Of a stretch of 64,000 nucleotides of DNA, positions 30,186-38,318 are shown piece by piece. Position numbers and translations under genes: made by a program. The notes under the pieces were generated by a model that saw only the letters and a program-made list of their open reading frames with translations, was not told where the DNA came from and did not search any database. How positions within the stretch are numbered: position 1 is the first letter of the stretch; every line of letters starts with the position of its first letter. Source of the stretch: Pareuzebyella sediminis (lineage in GTDB: Bacteria; Bacteroidota; Bacteroidia; Flavobacteriales; Flavobacteriaceae); the NCBI RefSeq assembly GCF_008367235.1, contig NZ_VTZS01000004.1:1-64000 (forward strand), given 5' to 3'.

Positions 30186-33164
30186 ATGAAAAAAAGAAGT
30201 GTTGAAAAGAACAAGTGGGCTTCGCGATCATTGCTCTTTTGGGCTTTATTATGCGGCAGTCTGGCCTTTGGGCAAACCACGCAATATTCCTTTTCGGGAA
30301 ACGTAACCGATAGTAACGATGGCGCGCCTATCCCGGGGGTGTCCGTCTATCTTGAAAGCACGACCACGGGCGGTGTCACCGATTTTGACGGTAATTATGT
30401 CTTTCAAAGCAGTTTAGCACCGGGGTCGTACACCCTAATTGCCAGCTACCTTGGGTATGCTACCAAACGTATCGAGATTAACGCAGGCACGGCCACCGAC
30501 ATCGTAACCGATATTAGCCTGTCGGAAGACCTCTTGAGTTTAGATGAGGTGGTTGTTACCGGTAATACGGTGGGGGTCAACAAGCGTACCTTGGGGAATG
30601 CCATTTCATCGGTGAACGCCGACGATTTGGTCGACAACGGGGCTACGGCGGTAGATCAGGCAATTTCCGGGAAGACCACCGGGGCCTTGGTACAACAGAA
30701 TTCGGGTGATCCCGCAGGGGGCATCAGCATACGGCTCAGAGGCCCCAGTACCGTACTGGGAAGCTCCGATCCGTTATACATTGTAGACGGTATCATCATC
30801 AGTAACTCTAGTAACCAGTTGATCGATTTAGGGGGGAACGCCCAAAACCGTTTGGCCGACCTGAACCCCAACGATGTGGAACGCATCGAGATTATCAAGG
30901 GAGCTGCGGCAGCGGCCATCTATGGTTCTCGGGCGAGTAACGGGGTGGTTCAGATTTTTACCAAAAAAGGAAAATCGGGAGAGCCCAAGTTCAGCTTTTC
31001 CACGAATATGAGAATCAACGAACTACGTAAGAAAATCGATTATAATACGGTACCCCTAGCTTGGGAAGATCCCTTTGATCGGACAAATTTGGCCACGATA
31101 CCCGCGACCCGCTACGATCTGCAGGATGTCTTTTTTGGTTCCGGGTTCGGCATCGAAAACTATCTTTCAGTGAACGGGGGTAATGAGAAGACCTCCTACT
31201 TTCTTTCTGCATCACATCTCGACAATGAGGGAATCATAGAAAATACCGATTTTCGACGGGTCGGTTTCAAAGCGAACCTCACCCAAAAGGCCTTCGATTG
31301 GCTAACCATCAATGCCGGACTGAACTATGTACGCAGTACGAGCAGCGACGTGCCTAATGGCGGTATCAATTCGGCCTACGGGGCCATCACGGGCTTTGTC
31401 TTCAGTGAAAACTCGATCAGTCCTTACCCTAATGAATCAGGGGTATATCCGGTAACTTCTTTATTGGTGCCGCGAACGAATCCCCTTGAGGCGGTAAACC
31501 GCTTCGATTTTGGGCAAAAGGTAAACCGCATTATTACGAGCGTAGGCTTAGATGCCAAGATTACCGAAAATTTAACGGCCAATTATACCCTAGGCCTCGA
31601 TTATTTCAACCAGTCGGCCATGGCCTTCATTCCGATTAACAATACGTCGCCGAACGGCAACGGCTTTGCCCGCCGATCGGATATCAACAACTTTCAGTAC
31701 AACAGTGATCTGAACTTGACCTACAAGGCGGATATCAACGATGCCATCACCTCGACGACCACGTTGGGCGGTTCGTGGCAATACGAAGAATTCGATCGCG
31801 TAGGCATCAATGCCGATGGATTGCCCCCCATTGTCGAAACCGCTGAAAGCGGTAGTATTTTGGCACAAGGCGAAAGCCGCTCACAGATCTCATACTGGGG
31901 TTCTTTTGTACAGCAGTCCTTTGGTTTTATGAACAAATTGTATATCAATGGGGCGGTTCGTGTCGATGGGGCTTCTACCTTCGGAAAAGACCAGCGAAAT
32001 CAGGTCTATGCCAAGGCCAGTCTATCGTACGTGCTTTCGGAAGAGGACTTTTGGCAGGATACCTTCGGCGATGTCTTCAGTACCTTCAAGGTACGCGGCT
32101 CCTGGGGTCAGGCGGGTAACCTTACGGCCCTCTCGGCCTTTCAACGTTTTACCCTCTACAATCCCTCGGCCATCAACGGATCACCGAGCTTGATACCTAG
32201 CACGCAACAGGGCGATCTTGAAATTGCGCCTGAACGTCAGGAAGAGATCGAGTTCGGTTTTGATGCGGGCTTTTTCAACAATCGATTGGCTCTCGAATTT
32301 ACCTACTACAAGCAAGATGTGAGCGACCTGCTTTTACCTAGGGAACTTTCCCCTTCTACAGGTTTTGCCTCAAGAATCGAAAATGTGGGGAATCTCGAGA
32401 ATACAGGGTTGGAACTCTTAGTGAAAGGCTCCCCGATACGGTCGGATAATTTCTCGTGGGACATTACGTCCACCTATTCGAAAAACGAAAATGTGGTGAC
32501 CAGCGTGGCCGGGGGCGGTCAATTTGCCCTTGCTGGAAGCTTTTCGACCAACTATGTCATCGAAGGCGAACCCTTAGGGGTCTTTTACCGGCAGTTCTAC
32601 GCCCGTGACCCCGACGGAAGCATATCTTTGGATGAAAATGGCTATCCATTTACGGGAACGACCGAAGATGGGTCGACCTCCAAGGTTATCGGTGATCCCA
32701 ACCCGGAATGGTTCGGTTCGCTGATCAACGAGTTCTCCTATAAAGACTTGTCATTGCGCGTGCAGTTCGATGCCGTACAAGGATATGACGTGTTCAACTG
32801 GAACCGGAGGTTGCTCGACAACGTAATTTTTGGGGGTGGCTCCAATGTTGGGGAAGAGCTATTGGGCAATCGCCCAAAAGCGTATGGGGGCGCCCAAGCG
32901 GGAATCTTTGAAGAATTTGTAGAAGACGGTTCTTTTGTCAAGTTGCGCGAGCTCGCCCTGAGCTACAACATCAAAGAACCATTTAAGGCGGTCGACAACC
33001 TCAAAATAAGTCTGATCGGCAGAAACTTGTTCTCTTGGGACGACTATAGTGGCTGGGATCCTGAAATCAATGCGGCCGGACAGAGCAATGGCGTACGCGG
33101 TTTCGATTTCGCCGGGGTTCCGATTCCAAGAACCTACCAATTGGGCCTTAACTTCAACTTCTAA
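30186..33164 (+). CDS. SusC/RagA family TonB-linked outer-membrane protein
   Basis: The start at 30186 (MKKRSVEKNKWASRS) gives a signal peptide ending FGQ; the longer open frame to 30126 is unlikely. The protein is 992 aa: carboxypeptidase regulatory-like domain (about 30-110, GNVTDSNDGAPIPGVSVYLE), plug with the characteristic RGPSTVLGSSDPLYIVDG and ERIEIIKGAAAAAIYGSRASNGV, and a beta-barrel ending YQLGLNFNF. It moves large oligosaccharides or other nutrients through the outer membrane, energised by TonB, with the adjacent SusD protein as lid. The start codon of SusD lies 12 bases on, so the two form an operon. The transported substrate is not predictable, but the GH92 nearby points to a mannose-containing glycan. 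Confidence 0.9.
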   Translation: MKKRSVEKNKWASRSLLFWALLCGSLAFGQTTQYSFSGNVTDSNDGAPIPGVSVYLESTTTGGVTDFDGNYVFQSSLAPGSYTLIASYLGYATKRIEINAGTATDIVTDISLSEDLLSLDEVVVTGNTVGVNKRTLGNAISSVNADDLVDNGATAVDQAISGKTTGALVQQNSGDPAGGISIRLRGPSTVLGSSDPLYIVDGIIISNSSNQLIDLGGNAQNRLADLNPNDVERIEIIKGAAAAAIYGSRASNGVVQIFTKKGKSGEPKFSFSTNMRINELRKKIDYNTVPLAWEDPFDRTNLATIPATRYDLQDVFFGSGFGIENYLSVNGGNEKTSYFLSASHLDNEGIIENTDFRRVGFKANLTQKAFDWLTINAGLNYVRSTSSDVPNGGINSAYGAITGFVFSENSISPYPNESGVYPVTSLLVPRTNPLEAVNRFDFGQKVNRIITSVGLDAKITENLTANYTLGLDYFNQSAMAFIPINNTSPNGNGFARRSDINNFQYNSDLNLTYKADINDAITSTTTLGGSWQYEEFDRVGINADGLPPIVETAESGSILAQGESRSQISYWGSFVQQSFGFMNKLYINGAVRVDGASTFGKDQRNQVYAKASLSYVLSEEDFWQDTFGDVFSTFKVRGSWGQAGNLTALSAFQRFTLYNPSAINGSPSLIPSTQQGDLEIAPERQEEIEFGFDAGFFNNRLALEFTYYKQDVSDLLLPRELSPSTGFASRIENVGNLENTGLELLVKGSPIRSDNFSWDITSTYSKNENVVTSVAGGGQFALAGSFSTNYVIEGEPLGVFYRQFYARDPDGSISLDENGYPFTGTTEDGSTSKVIGDPNPEWFGSLINEFSYKDLSLRVQFDAVQGYDVFNWNRRLLDNVIFGGGSNVGEELLGNRPKAYGGAQAGIFEEFVEDGSFVKLRELALSYNIKEPFKAVDNLKISLIGRNLFSWDDYSGWDPEINAAGQSNGVRGFDFAGVPIPRTYQLGLNFNF

Positions 33165-33175
33165 AAATGCAGACC

Positions 33176-34510
33176 ATGAAAAAATATACCCTATATCACA
33201 TATGTTTCGCCTTAACGCTAGTCCTCGGGCTGACCGCGTGCGAATCCGATTTTGAAAACCCCAATGCGGCGACCGCCGAGGAGACCCTGTCTTCGCGAGA
33301 AGGTATTCTGGCAGCAGCAGTAGGGATGCAACAATTGTATGCGACCACGGGGGTGCGCTGGGTCGTGGAGACCCCGGCCATCACCACGAGGGAGGGTGCG
33401 ATTACCACGACGTTTCAGAACATGATCGAACTGGAAGACGGCGGCACCCAGCTTCCCAATTTCAATTCGAACGTGCAGGGACTCTGGGCGACCATGCTGC
33501 GTATCGTAAAAGTGGCGGAAGATATCGAAATGAACGCCTCGACTATCGAGCTGGAAGCGGGCACCCAAAGCGGACTCATTGCCCACGCCAAGCTATTCAA
33601 AGCCCTGGCCATCGGTAATTTAGCGCAAAACTATCAGCAAGTAGTCACGGAGACCGACAACGATAACAATGCGTCCTTCGTACCCCAGGCGCAGGCCTTC
33701 CAGAACTGTGTCGCCCTGCTGAACGAAGCAAAGGCGGCCATCGCCTCGGCTCCGATTTCGGAGGAGTTTACGAGCGCCGTTACATTGGGCAACATCGATA
33801 TTCCGAATACGATCGATGCGCTGCTGGCACGTTATAACCTGTTGGCCGGTAACTATGAGGCGGCGATTGCCGCAGCTAATGACGTGGACCTGTCGTCAAC
33901 CTCTACGTTTGTCTATGATTCACAGAACCTGAACCCGATTTGGAGCCGCGTCTTCTTGAACGATTCGCCGAATTTCAAGCCCCGTGATAATTTTGGCCTT
34001 CCAGCGGAATTCGTCTTTGACGATGCCGACGGCCGACTGTCGTTCTATTTGGTGCCTTTGGACGAGACCAACCAAAACGGACTGCCCATCGAAGACTTGG
34101 CCGGTTTCTTCAACGTCAATACCGGACCTATTCCGGTGTACCTGCCCGATGAGATGCACCTTATCATAGCGGAGGCCCAGCTACGTAAGGGCAGCCCTGA
34201 TGTAGGAGCGGCCACCGCAGCTTTGAACGAGGTATTGACCGATAGTGACGATCCCTTCGGAGTCAATGCGGGATTGGCACCCTATTCGGGGCCAAGTACC
34301 GTGGATGCCCTTTTGGATGCGGTGTATCAGAACCGTAGGGCCGAACTCTTTTTAACAGGAACCAGTTTAACGGATAGTCGACGTTTCGACCGCCCTGAAC
34401 CTAGTGGCAACGCCATGCAGTATGAAGAGGAACGGAACCGTAATTTCTATCCTTATCCTGATACCGAACGAAATAGTAATCCGAATACCCCCGAAGATCC
34501 GAGTATATAA
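33176..34510 (+). CDS. SusD/RagB family nutrient-binding lipoprotein
   Basis: From the ATG at 33176 (MKKYTLYHICFALTLVLGLTAC) this is a lipoprotein with lipid-attachment Cys22; an upstream in-frame ATG at 33167 is also possible. At about 444 aa it is a short SusD. It has the helical TPR core (for example AKLFKALAIGNLAQNYQQV) and the common C-terminal segments VYLPDEMHLIIAEAQLRKG and YQNRRAELFLTGTSLTDSRRFDRP. SusD binds the glycan at the cell surface and hands it to SusC. It is followed by a hairpin that probably ends the transcript. Length and sequence are ordinary for the family. Confidence 0.9.
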   Translation: MKKYTLYHICFALTLVLGLTACESDFENPNAATAEETLSSREGILAAAVGMQQLYATTGVRWVVETPAITTREGAITTTFQNMIELEDGGTQLPNFNSNVQGLWATMLRIVKVAEDIEMNASTIELEAGTQSGLIAHAKLFKALAIGNLAQNYQQVVTETDNDNNASFVPQAQAFQNCVALLNEAKAAIASAPISEEFTSAVTLGNIDIPNTIDALLARYNLLAGNYEAAIAAANDVDLSSTSTFVYDSQNLNPIWSRVFLNDSPNFKPRDNFGLPAEFVFDDADGRLSFYLVPLDETNQNGLPIEDLAGFFNVNTGPIPVYLPDEMHLIIAEAQLRKGSPDVGAATAALNEVLTDSDDPFGVNAGLAPYSGPSTVDALLDAVYQNRRAELFLTGTSLTDSRRFDRPEPSGNAMQYEEERNRNFYPYPDTERNSNPNTPEDPSI

Positions 34511-34531
34511 TCAGTGCCTTGATTTGTAACC

Positions 34532-34558
34532 AGGAGACCCACAGGTTGTGGGCCTCCT
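34532..34558 (+). terminator. Strong hairpin after the SusD gene
   Basis: A 12-bp stem (AGGAGACCCACA with TGTGGGCCTCCT, one mismatch) with a three-base loop lies 21 bases after the SusD stop. No long T-run follows, so it may be a transcript-stabilising or factor-dependent end rather than a classic intrinsic terminator. The methyltransferase gene starts 36 bases later. Confidence 0.5.
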
Positions 34559-34594
34559 TACTCGGCTTCGAGGTTTTCGGCCATACCCTGCACC

Positions 34595-35257
34595 ATGATG
34601 GATAGCAAAATCAAAAAATCTTGGAACACCAATGCCGAGGAGTGGATCCGCGTCATCGAAGGGGAACAGATCGGTTCGAGACGATTTACGAACCAAGCGA
34701 TTTTAAGGGTGATAGGGCAACTGCCGGCCAAGCGTCTTTTAGATGTGGGGTGTGGCGAAGGTTGGTTAACACGCAGTTTGACCGCTTTGGGCAAGACCGC
34801 AGTTGGTATCGATGCCACCGAAACCTTATTGGCCCATGCGCGCAACCAGGGTTCTGAGCAATATTATCAAGTCACCTATGAAGCGTTAATGGAAGGGCAG
34901 CGCCTGAACGAGGCTCCTTTTGATGCGGCCGTATTCAATTATTCGATTTACCAGAAAGAGGGGCTTCCCCTCTTACTCCAACAGGTGCGGAACCATTTGA
35001 CCGAAAACGGACAACTAATCATACAAACCGTGCATCCCTTTTTTTTGGTACAGCAGAATCTCGGTTATACCAGCCAGATGATCGAAGACGCTTGGAAAGG
35101 TCTTCCTGGTAATTTTAGCGAAGGGCACGCTTGGTATGCCCGTACCCTTGAAGATTGGGTAGCCGTCATTATCGAGGCCGGTATGCACCTTCGAGACCTA
35201 GTGGAAGTCAAGGATCACGAAGAACGCCCCGTTTCCCTAATTTTGAGGGCCTCCTAA
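34595..35257 (+). CDS. Class I SAM-dependent methyltransferase
   Basis: The 220-aa protein has the Rossmann-type methyltransferase fold: motif I is LLDVGCGEGWLTRSLTALG (about residues 48-66), followed by the acidic VGIDATETLL segment and later FDAAVFNYSIYQ in place of the post-I motif. N-terminal NTNAEEWIRVIEGEQIGSRR resembles UbiE-type or small-molecule methyltransferases. The substrate is unknown. It follows the SusD gene on the same strand after a hairpin and converges on the phosphoesterase. It may be an ordinary neighbour rather than part of the glycan locus. Confidence 0.8.
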   Translation: MMDSKIKKSWNTNAEEWIRVIEGEQIGSRRFTNQAILRVIGQLPAKRLLDVGCGEGWLTRSLTALGKTAVGIDATETLLAHARNQGSEQYYQVTYEALMEGQRLNEAPFDAAVFNYSIYQKEGLPLLLQQVRNHLTENGQLIIQTVHPFFLVQQNLGYTSQMIEDAWKGLPGNFSEGHAWYARTLEDWVAVIIEAGMHLRDLVEVKDHEERPVSLILRAS

Positions 35258-35271
35258 GCACCTTGTACGAT

Positions 35272-37125
35272 TTATCGGGCCAAAGCTTGTACGGCTCCGG
35301 ACTCCAGATCGATGATAAAATGATCGGAAGGGACGCCGCTACACATTTTTAGAAAGATGGTAGCCCATAACCCTAAAGTCTCGTCGTTTCCTTTCTCAAG
35401 CTGTTCACAAACCACCTTGTAGGCCTGTAACCGATCTTTTCCGATATCGGATAGGGCCAGCTCATCGGCATTTTTGAGCTTATAGAAATCATGGATCATA
35501 TCGAGGCCGGTCCACGATTCGAAGGCGGTTCGATCCATTTCTTTGGCGGTCAGGAACTCCTCCAGGGCGACAGGGTTATGGGTGGTGCGCAGACCCGTTT
35601 GTAACAGTGCTATCCCTGTACTTTCCAGCATTCGGGCTTTGAAGGCTTCCGGCCAGTCATCGCGCAAAAACCGTAAACGTACCAGTTCGCGCAAATGCCA
35701 CAAGGTAAACTGCTTGTAGGTATCGGCCGCTAAGACCTCTTTGTTCCAAAGGTCATTCTTGGCGTTTTTACTCAAATAGGCATGCTCCTGTTCATATAGG
35801 GGGAACAAATCCTTAAAGCCGGGGACGGTGTCGAGTACCACGGTTTCGACCTCAAAGGTATTGGCCCCACGTAGGGTCAGCACTTTAAAAGCGGGAATGT
35901 AGGCGGCCAGGGAAGGTATTTGAACGTTGACGAGCCCCTTCTCCTTCCCAAAATTCCGGATACCGGTATCGTTGCTGTGCATATGCCCTCCAAAATGTAC
36001 TTTGATGCCCGCATCGGCAAAGGCTTGGGCGACGGCCTCGCTTGGCACCCGGTGCAGTTGCATCTTTCCCTCGCCGAACAGCCGTTTCATTTCTGGGGAG
36101 GCGTCATCGTTGAAATCGATGACTGGAAAATGGCTGAACACGATCAAGGTTTTCCCAAGGGCTTTGGCCCGTTGGGCGACCGATTTCATCCATGGTAGCA
36201 AATGCGATTTATGGGTAAGCACTTCCGAATAGCCCGTGCTGGCCCCAGAATACTTGGCCGGGTCTTCGGTAGCTCCGTCCGCCCCATCTTTGGGAACATA
36301 GACATTGCCGTCGATGGCAAGAAACCATAGATTGTCGCTGGGTTCTACCAGGTAGCTCACATCGGGAATGGTATCGAACGTCGGGGGGATCGCATATTTT
36401 CTGTGTTCGAGGTGCGACTGTTCAAGGGCCTTTTCATACTCGTAATCGGAATAGCCGTAGTCCGAGAAAGGCGTTTCCCAATAGGTGTCGGTCGGTTTTG
36501 GGAAAAAACCAAAGTCCTGTAAATGCTGTAAGATCTCGTCATAGCCCAATTTGGCGATGTCTTCTGTGACGACTACGGGCAGCGCATCTTCGCCTTTTGG
36601 TTCGTACATGCCTGCCTTGCTAAAAATAGGCTGTGATTTTCCGCCTTCGCCAAGAAAATCGGACTTCCCCGCATGTTGAAAGAACGGGCGGGCCGGGTCG
36701 TGGTTGCCGGTGGTAGTAATAAACCTGATACCGTACTTTTCCGAGTAATCGGTCAAGATGCGCTGCAGCCCTTTGACATTGACCCTTTGCCCATCATCGC
36801 TAAAATCGCCGGGCATGACGACATAACGGATGCCTCGGTCCACAATACGGTCTAGTGCCGCCAGAAATGCAAAGTAATTTTCGTTGAACAAGCGCGTCGA
36901 TTCCAGCTGCGATCGCATGGTACGGGCCAGGGTGTAGCGCTCTGTACTAGGGTTGCGCACGCCCTTATAGTCGGTGTCCTCAAATTGACCGTATACGTCG
37001 GTGAGGTGTACGTCGGACAAAAAAGCGATCTGTATCGGGTCTTCCGTAGTTTCCTGTGGTTTGGGCTTTTCGGTACAGGCCAGTAGACAGCAAAGGGCGG
37101 CGATAAAAAACGCGGATCGATACAT
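35272..37125 (-). CDS. Calcineurin-like metallophosphoesterase lipoprotein
   Basis: The start at 37125 (MYRSAFFIAALCCLLAC) gives a lipoprotein signal; an in-frame ATG at 37143, which would leave one base after the upstream stop, is an alternative. The catalytic domain carries all metallophosphoesterase motifs in order: SDVHLTDV (D-x-H), VMPGDFSDDG (G-D), TTGNHDPARP (GNHD), VFSHFPVI and FGGHMHSND (GH-x-H). A C-terminal domain of about 250 residues follows (TAKEMDRTAFESW), without a motif I know. It should cleave phosphomonoesters or diesters outside the cell. It is the last gene of a minus-strand operon with the acetyltransferase-like and GH92 genes, suggesting removal of phosphate from a phosphorylated glycan. 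Confidence 0.85.
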   Translation of the reverse strand: MYRSAFFIAALCCLLACTEKPKPQETTEDPIQIAFLSDVHLTDVYGQFEDTDYKGVRNPSTERYTLARTMRSQLESTRLFNENYFAFLAALDRIVDRGIRYVVMPGDFSDDGQRVNVKGLQRILTDYSEKYGIRFITTTGNHDPARPFFQHAGKSDFLGEGGKSQPIFSKAGMYEPKGEDALPVVVTEDIAKLGYDEILQHLQDFGFFPKPTDTYWETPFSDYGYSDYEYEKALEQSHLEHRKYAIPPTFDTIPDVSYLVEPSDNLWFLAIDGNVYVPKDGADGATEDPAKYSGASTGYSEVLTHKSHLLPWMKSVAQRAKALGKTLIVFSHFPVIDFNDDASPEMKRLFGEGKMQLHRVPSEAVAQAFADAGIKVHFGGHMHSNDTGIRNFGKEKGLVNVQIPSLAAYIPAFKVLTLRGANTFEVETVVLDTVPGFKDLFPLYEQEHAYLSKNAKNDLWNKEVLAADTYKQFTLWHLRELVRLRFLRDDWPEAFKARMLESTGIALLQTGLRTTHNPVALEEFLTAKEMDRTAFESWTGLDMIHDFYKLKNADELALSDIGKDRLQAYKVVCEQLEKGNDETLGLWATIFLKMCSGVPSDHFIIDLESGAVQALAR

Positions 37126-37144
37126 GAAATAAGGTATAGGCATT

Positions 37145-38281
37145 TTAAATTTTGATGTATATCCGTTTTTTGTGGAGCCACCAGCCCAGGGCCCAACATA
37201 CGAGCATAAAAACAAAGGCGGTCATAAAGGAACCCAAACTTCCCGGAAAAATAGTCTGAAATATGACCTCGCTGATCCACTCGAACGCATTTTGGTCGGC
37301 TGTTACCGGAATATGCGAGAGGGTAATCAGAAGCAGCTCGGAAAAGAGGTAGATAAAGAGCGGATTTTTTCCGAAGATATCGAAAAAGCGGACCCCGAAC
37401 CTCCATTTTTTGATTTCGATAAAATAGACCAGTACGGCCAGTACCGATAGGTCGATACCTATAGTGTAGAGGGTAAACGAACTGGTCCATAGTTTTTTAC
37501 CGATCGGAAAGATCAAGTCCCACCAGAGGGCGAGCACGGTCACCAGTCCTCCTGCAATCAATAACTTGGCGATACTCTCGAAAGACACCCTCTTTTTTTG
37601 AAGAAAGCTTCCTGCAAAATATCCACCGATAACGTTCACCGTCGATGGAAGGGTACTCAACAGGCCTTCGGGGTCGAAAGGCATTCGATCGCCCTTGTAT
37701 ACGTGGCCTTCCCCAAGCACGGCGAAATCGAGTAAGGTGCCGGCATTGGTAGCCATATCGAGCTCGCCGCCCGGCACCCCAAAAAGATAAAGAATCGCCC
37801 AATACCCGAGTAAAATAAGCCCTGAAACAATCAAGGTGGCTTTCTCAGAAAGAAAATACAAGAGTACCGAAGCGATAAAATAACAGAGGGCGATACGCTG
37901 CAATACCCCCATGACCCGGGTTTCCGAAAATGGCCTCAACTCGAGTCCGTCGGCACCTTGCTCAAAAAACGGATACCAATACATTAAAAAACCGAAGAGG
38001 AAGATCAGAACGGTACGTCGCACCACTTTTTTCCAAAAGGCCTGTGAGGGCGCATCCTTGAATTTACGCAAGGAAAAACTCATGGCGTTGCCCATGGCAA
38101 ATAGAAAGGAAGGAAATATCAGGTCGGCCAAAGTAAAACCGAACCAATCGGCATGGCTTAAATAGGGATAGATCTTTGCGCCCGTGCCGGGCGTATTTAC
38201 CAAGATCATCAGGCAAATGGTGAGGCCTCGAAACACGTCGAGGGCTAAAAATCGTTGGGTCTTTTCGATCAGCATGGTCAT
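37145..38281 (-). CDS. Heparan-alpha-glucosaminide N-acetyltransferase-like membrane protein (NagX/HGSNAT family)
   Basis: The 378-aa protein has about ten membrane helices. Its N-terminus reads RFLALDVFRGLTICLMILVN, followed by PYLSHADWFGFTLADLIFPSFLFAMGNAMSFS; both blocks are signatures of the DUF5009/HGSNAT-type family that includes NagX. In human lysosomes HGSNAT acetylates terminal glucosamine across the membrane. Bacterial members often lie beside glycan-degrading genes and are thought to modify amino-sugars, though this is not proven. It lies between the GH92 and phosphoesterase genes in one operon (spacing 37 and about 20 bases). Confidence 0.85.
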   Translation of the reverse strand: MTMLIEKTQRFLALDVFRGLTICLMILVNTPGTGAKIYPYLSHADWFGFTLADLIFPSFLFAMGNAMSFSLRKFKDAPSQAFWKKVVRRTVLIFLFGFLMYWYPFFEQGADGLELRPFSETRVMGVLQRIALCYFIASVLLYFLSEKATLIVSGLILLGYWAILYLFGVPGGELDMATNAGTLLDFAVLGEGHVYKGDRMPFDPEGLLSTLPSTVNVIGGYFAGSFLQKKRVSFESIAKLLIAGGLVTVLALWWDLIFPIGKKLWTSSFTLYTIGIDLSVLAVLVYFIEIKKWRFGVRFFDIFGKNPLFIYLFSELLLITLSHIPVTADQNAFEWISEVIFQTIFPGSLGSFMTAFVFMLVCWALGWWLHKKRIYIKI

Positions 38282-38318
38282 AAGTTTTTAAGTGGTGGTT
38301 TGTGTACGTTTCGTAGGG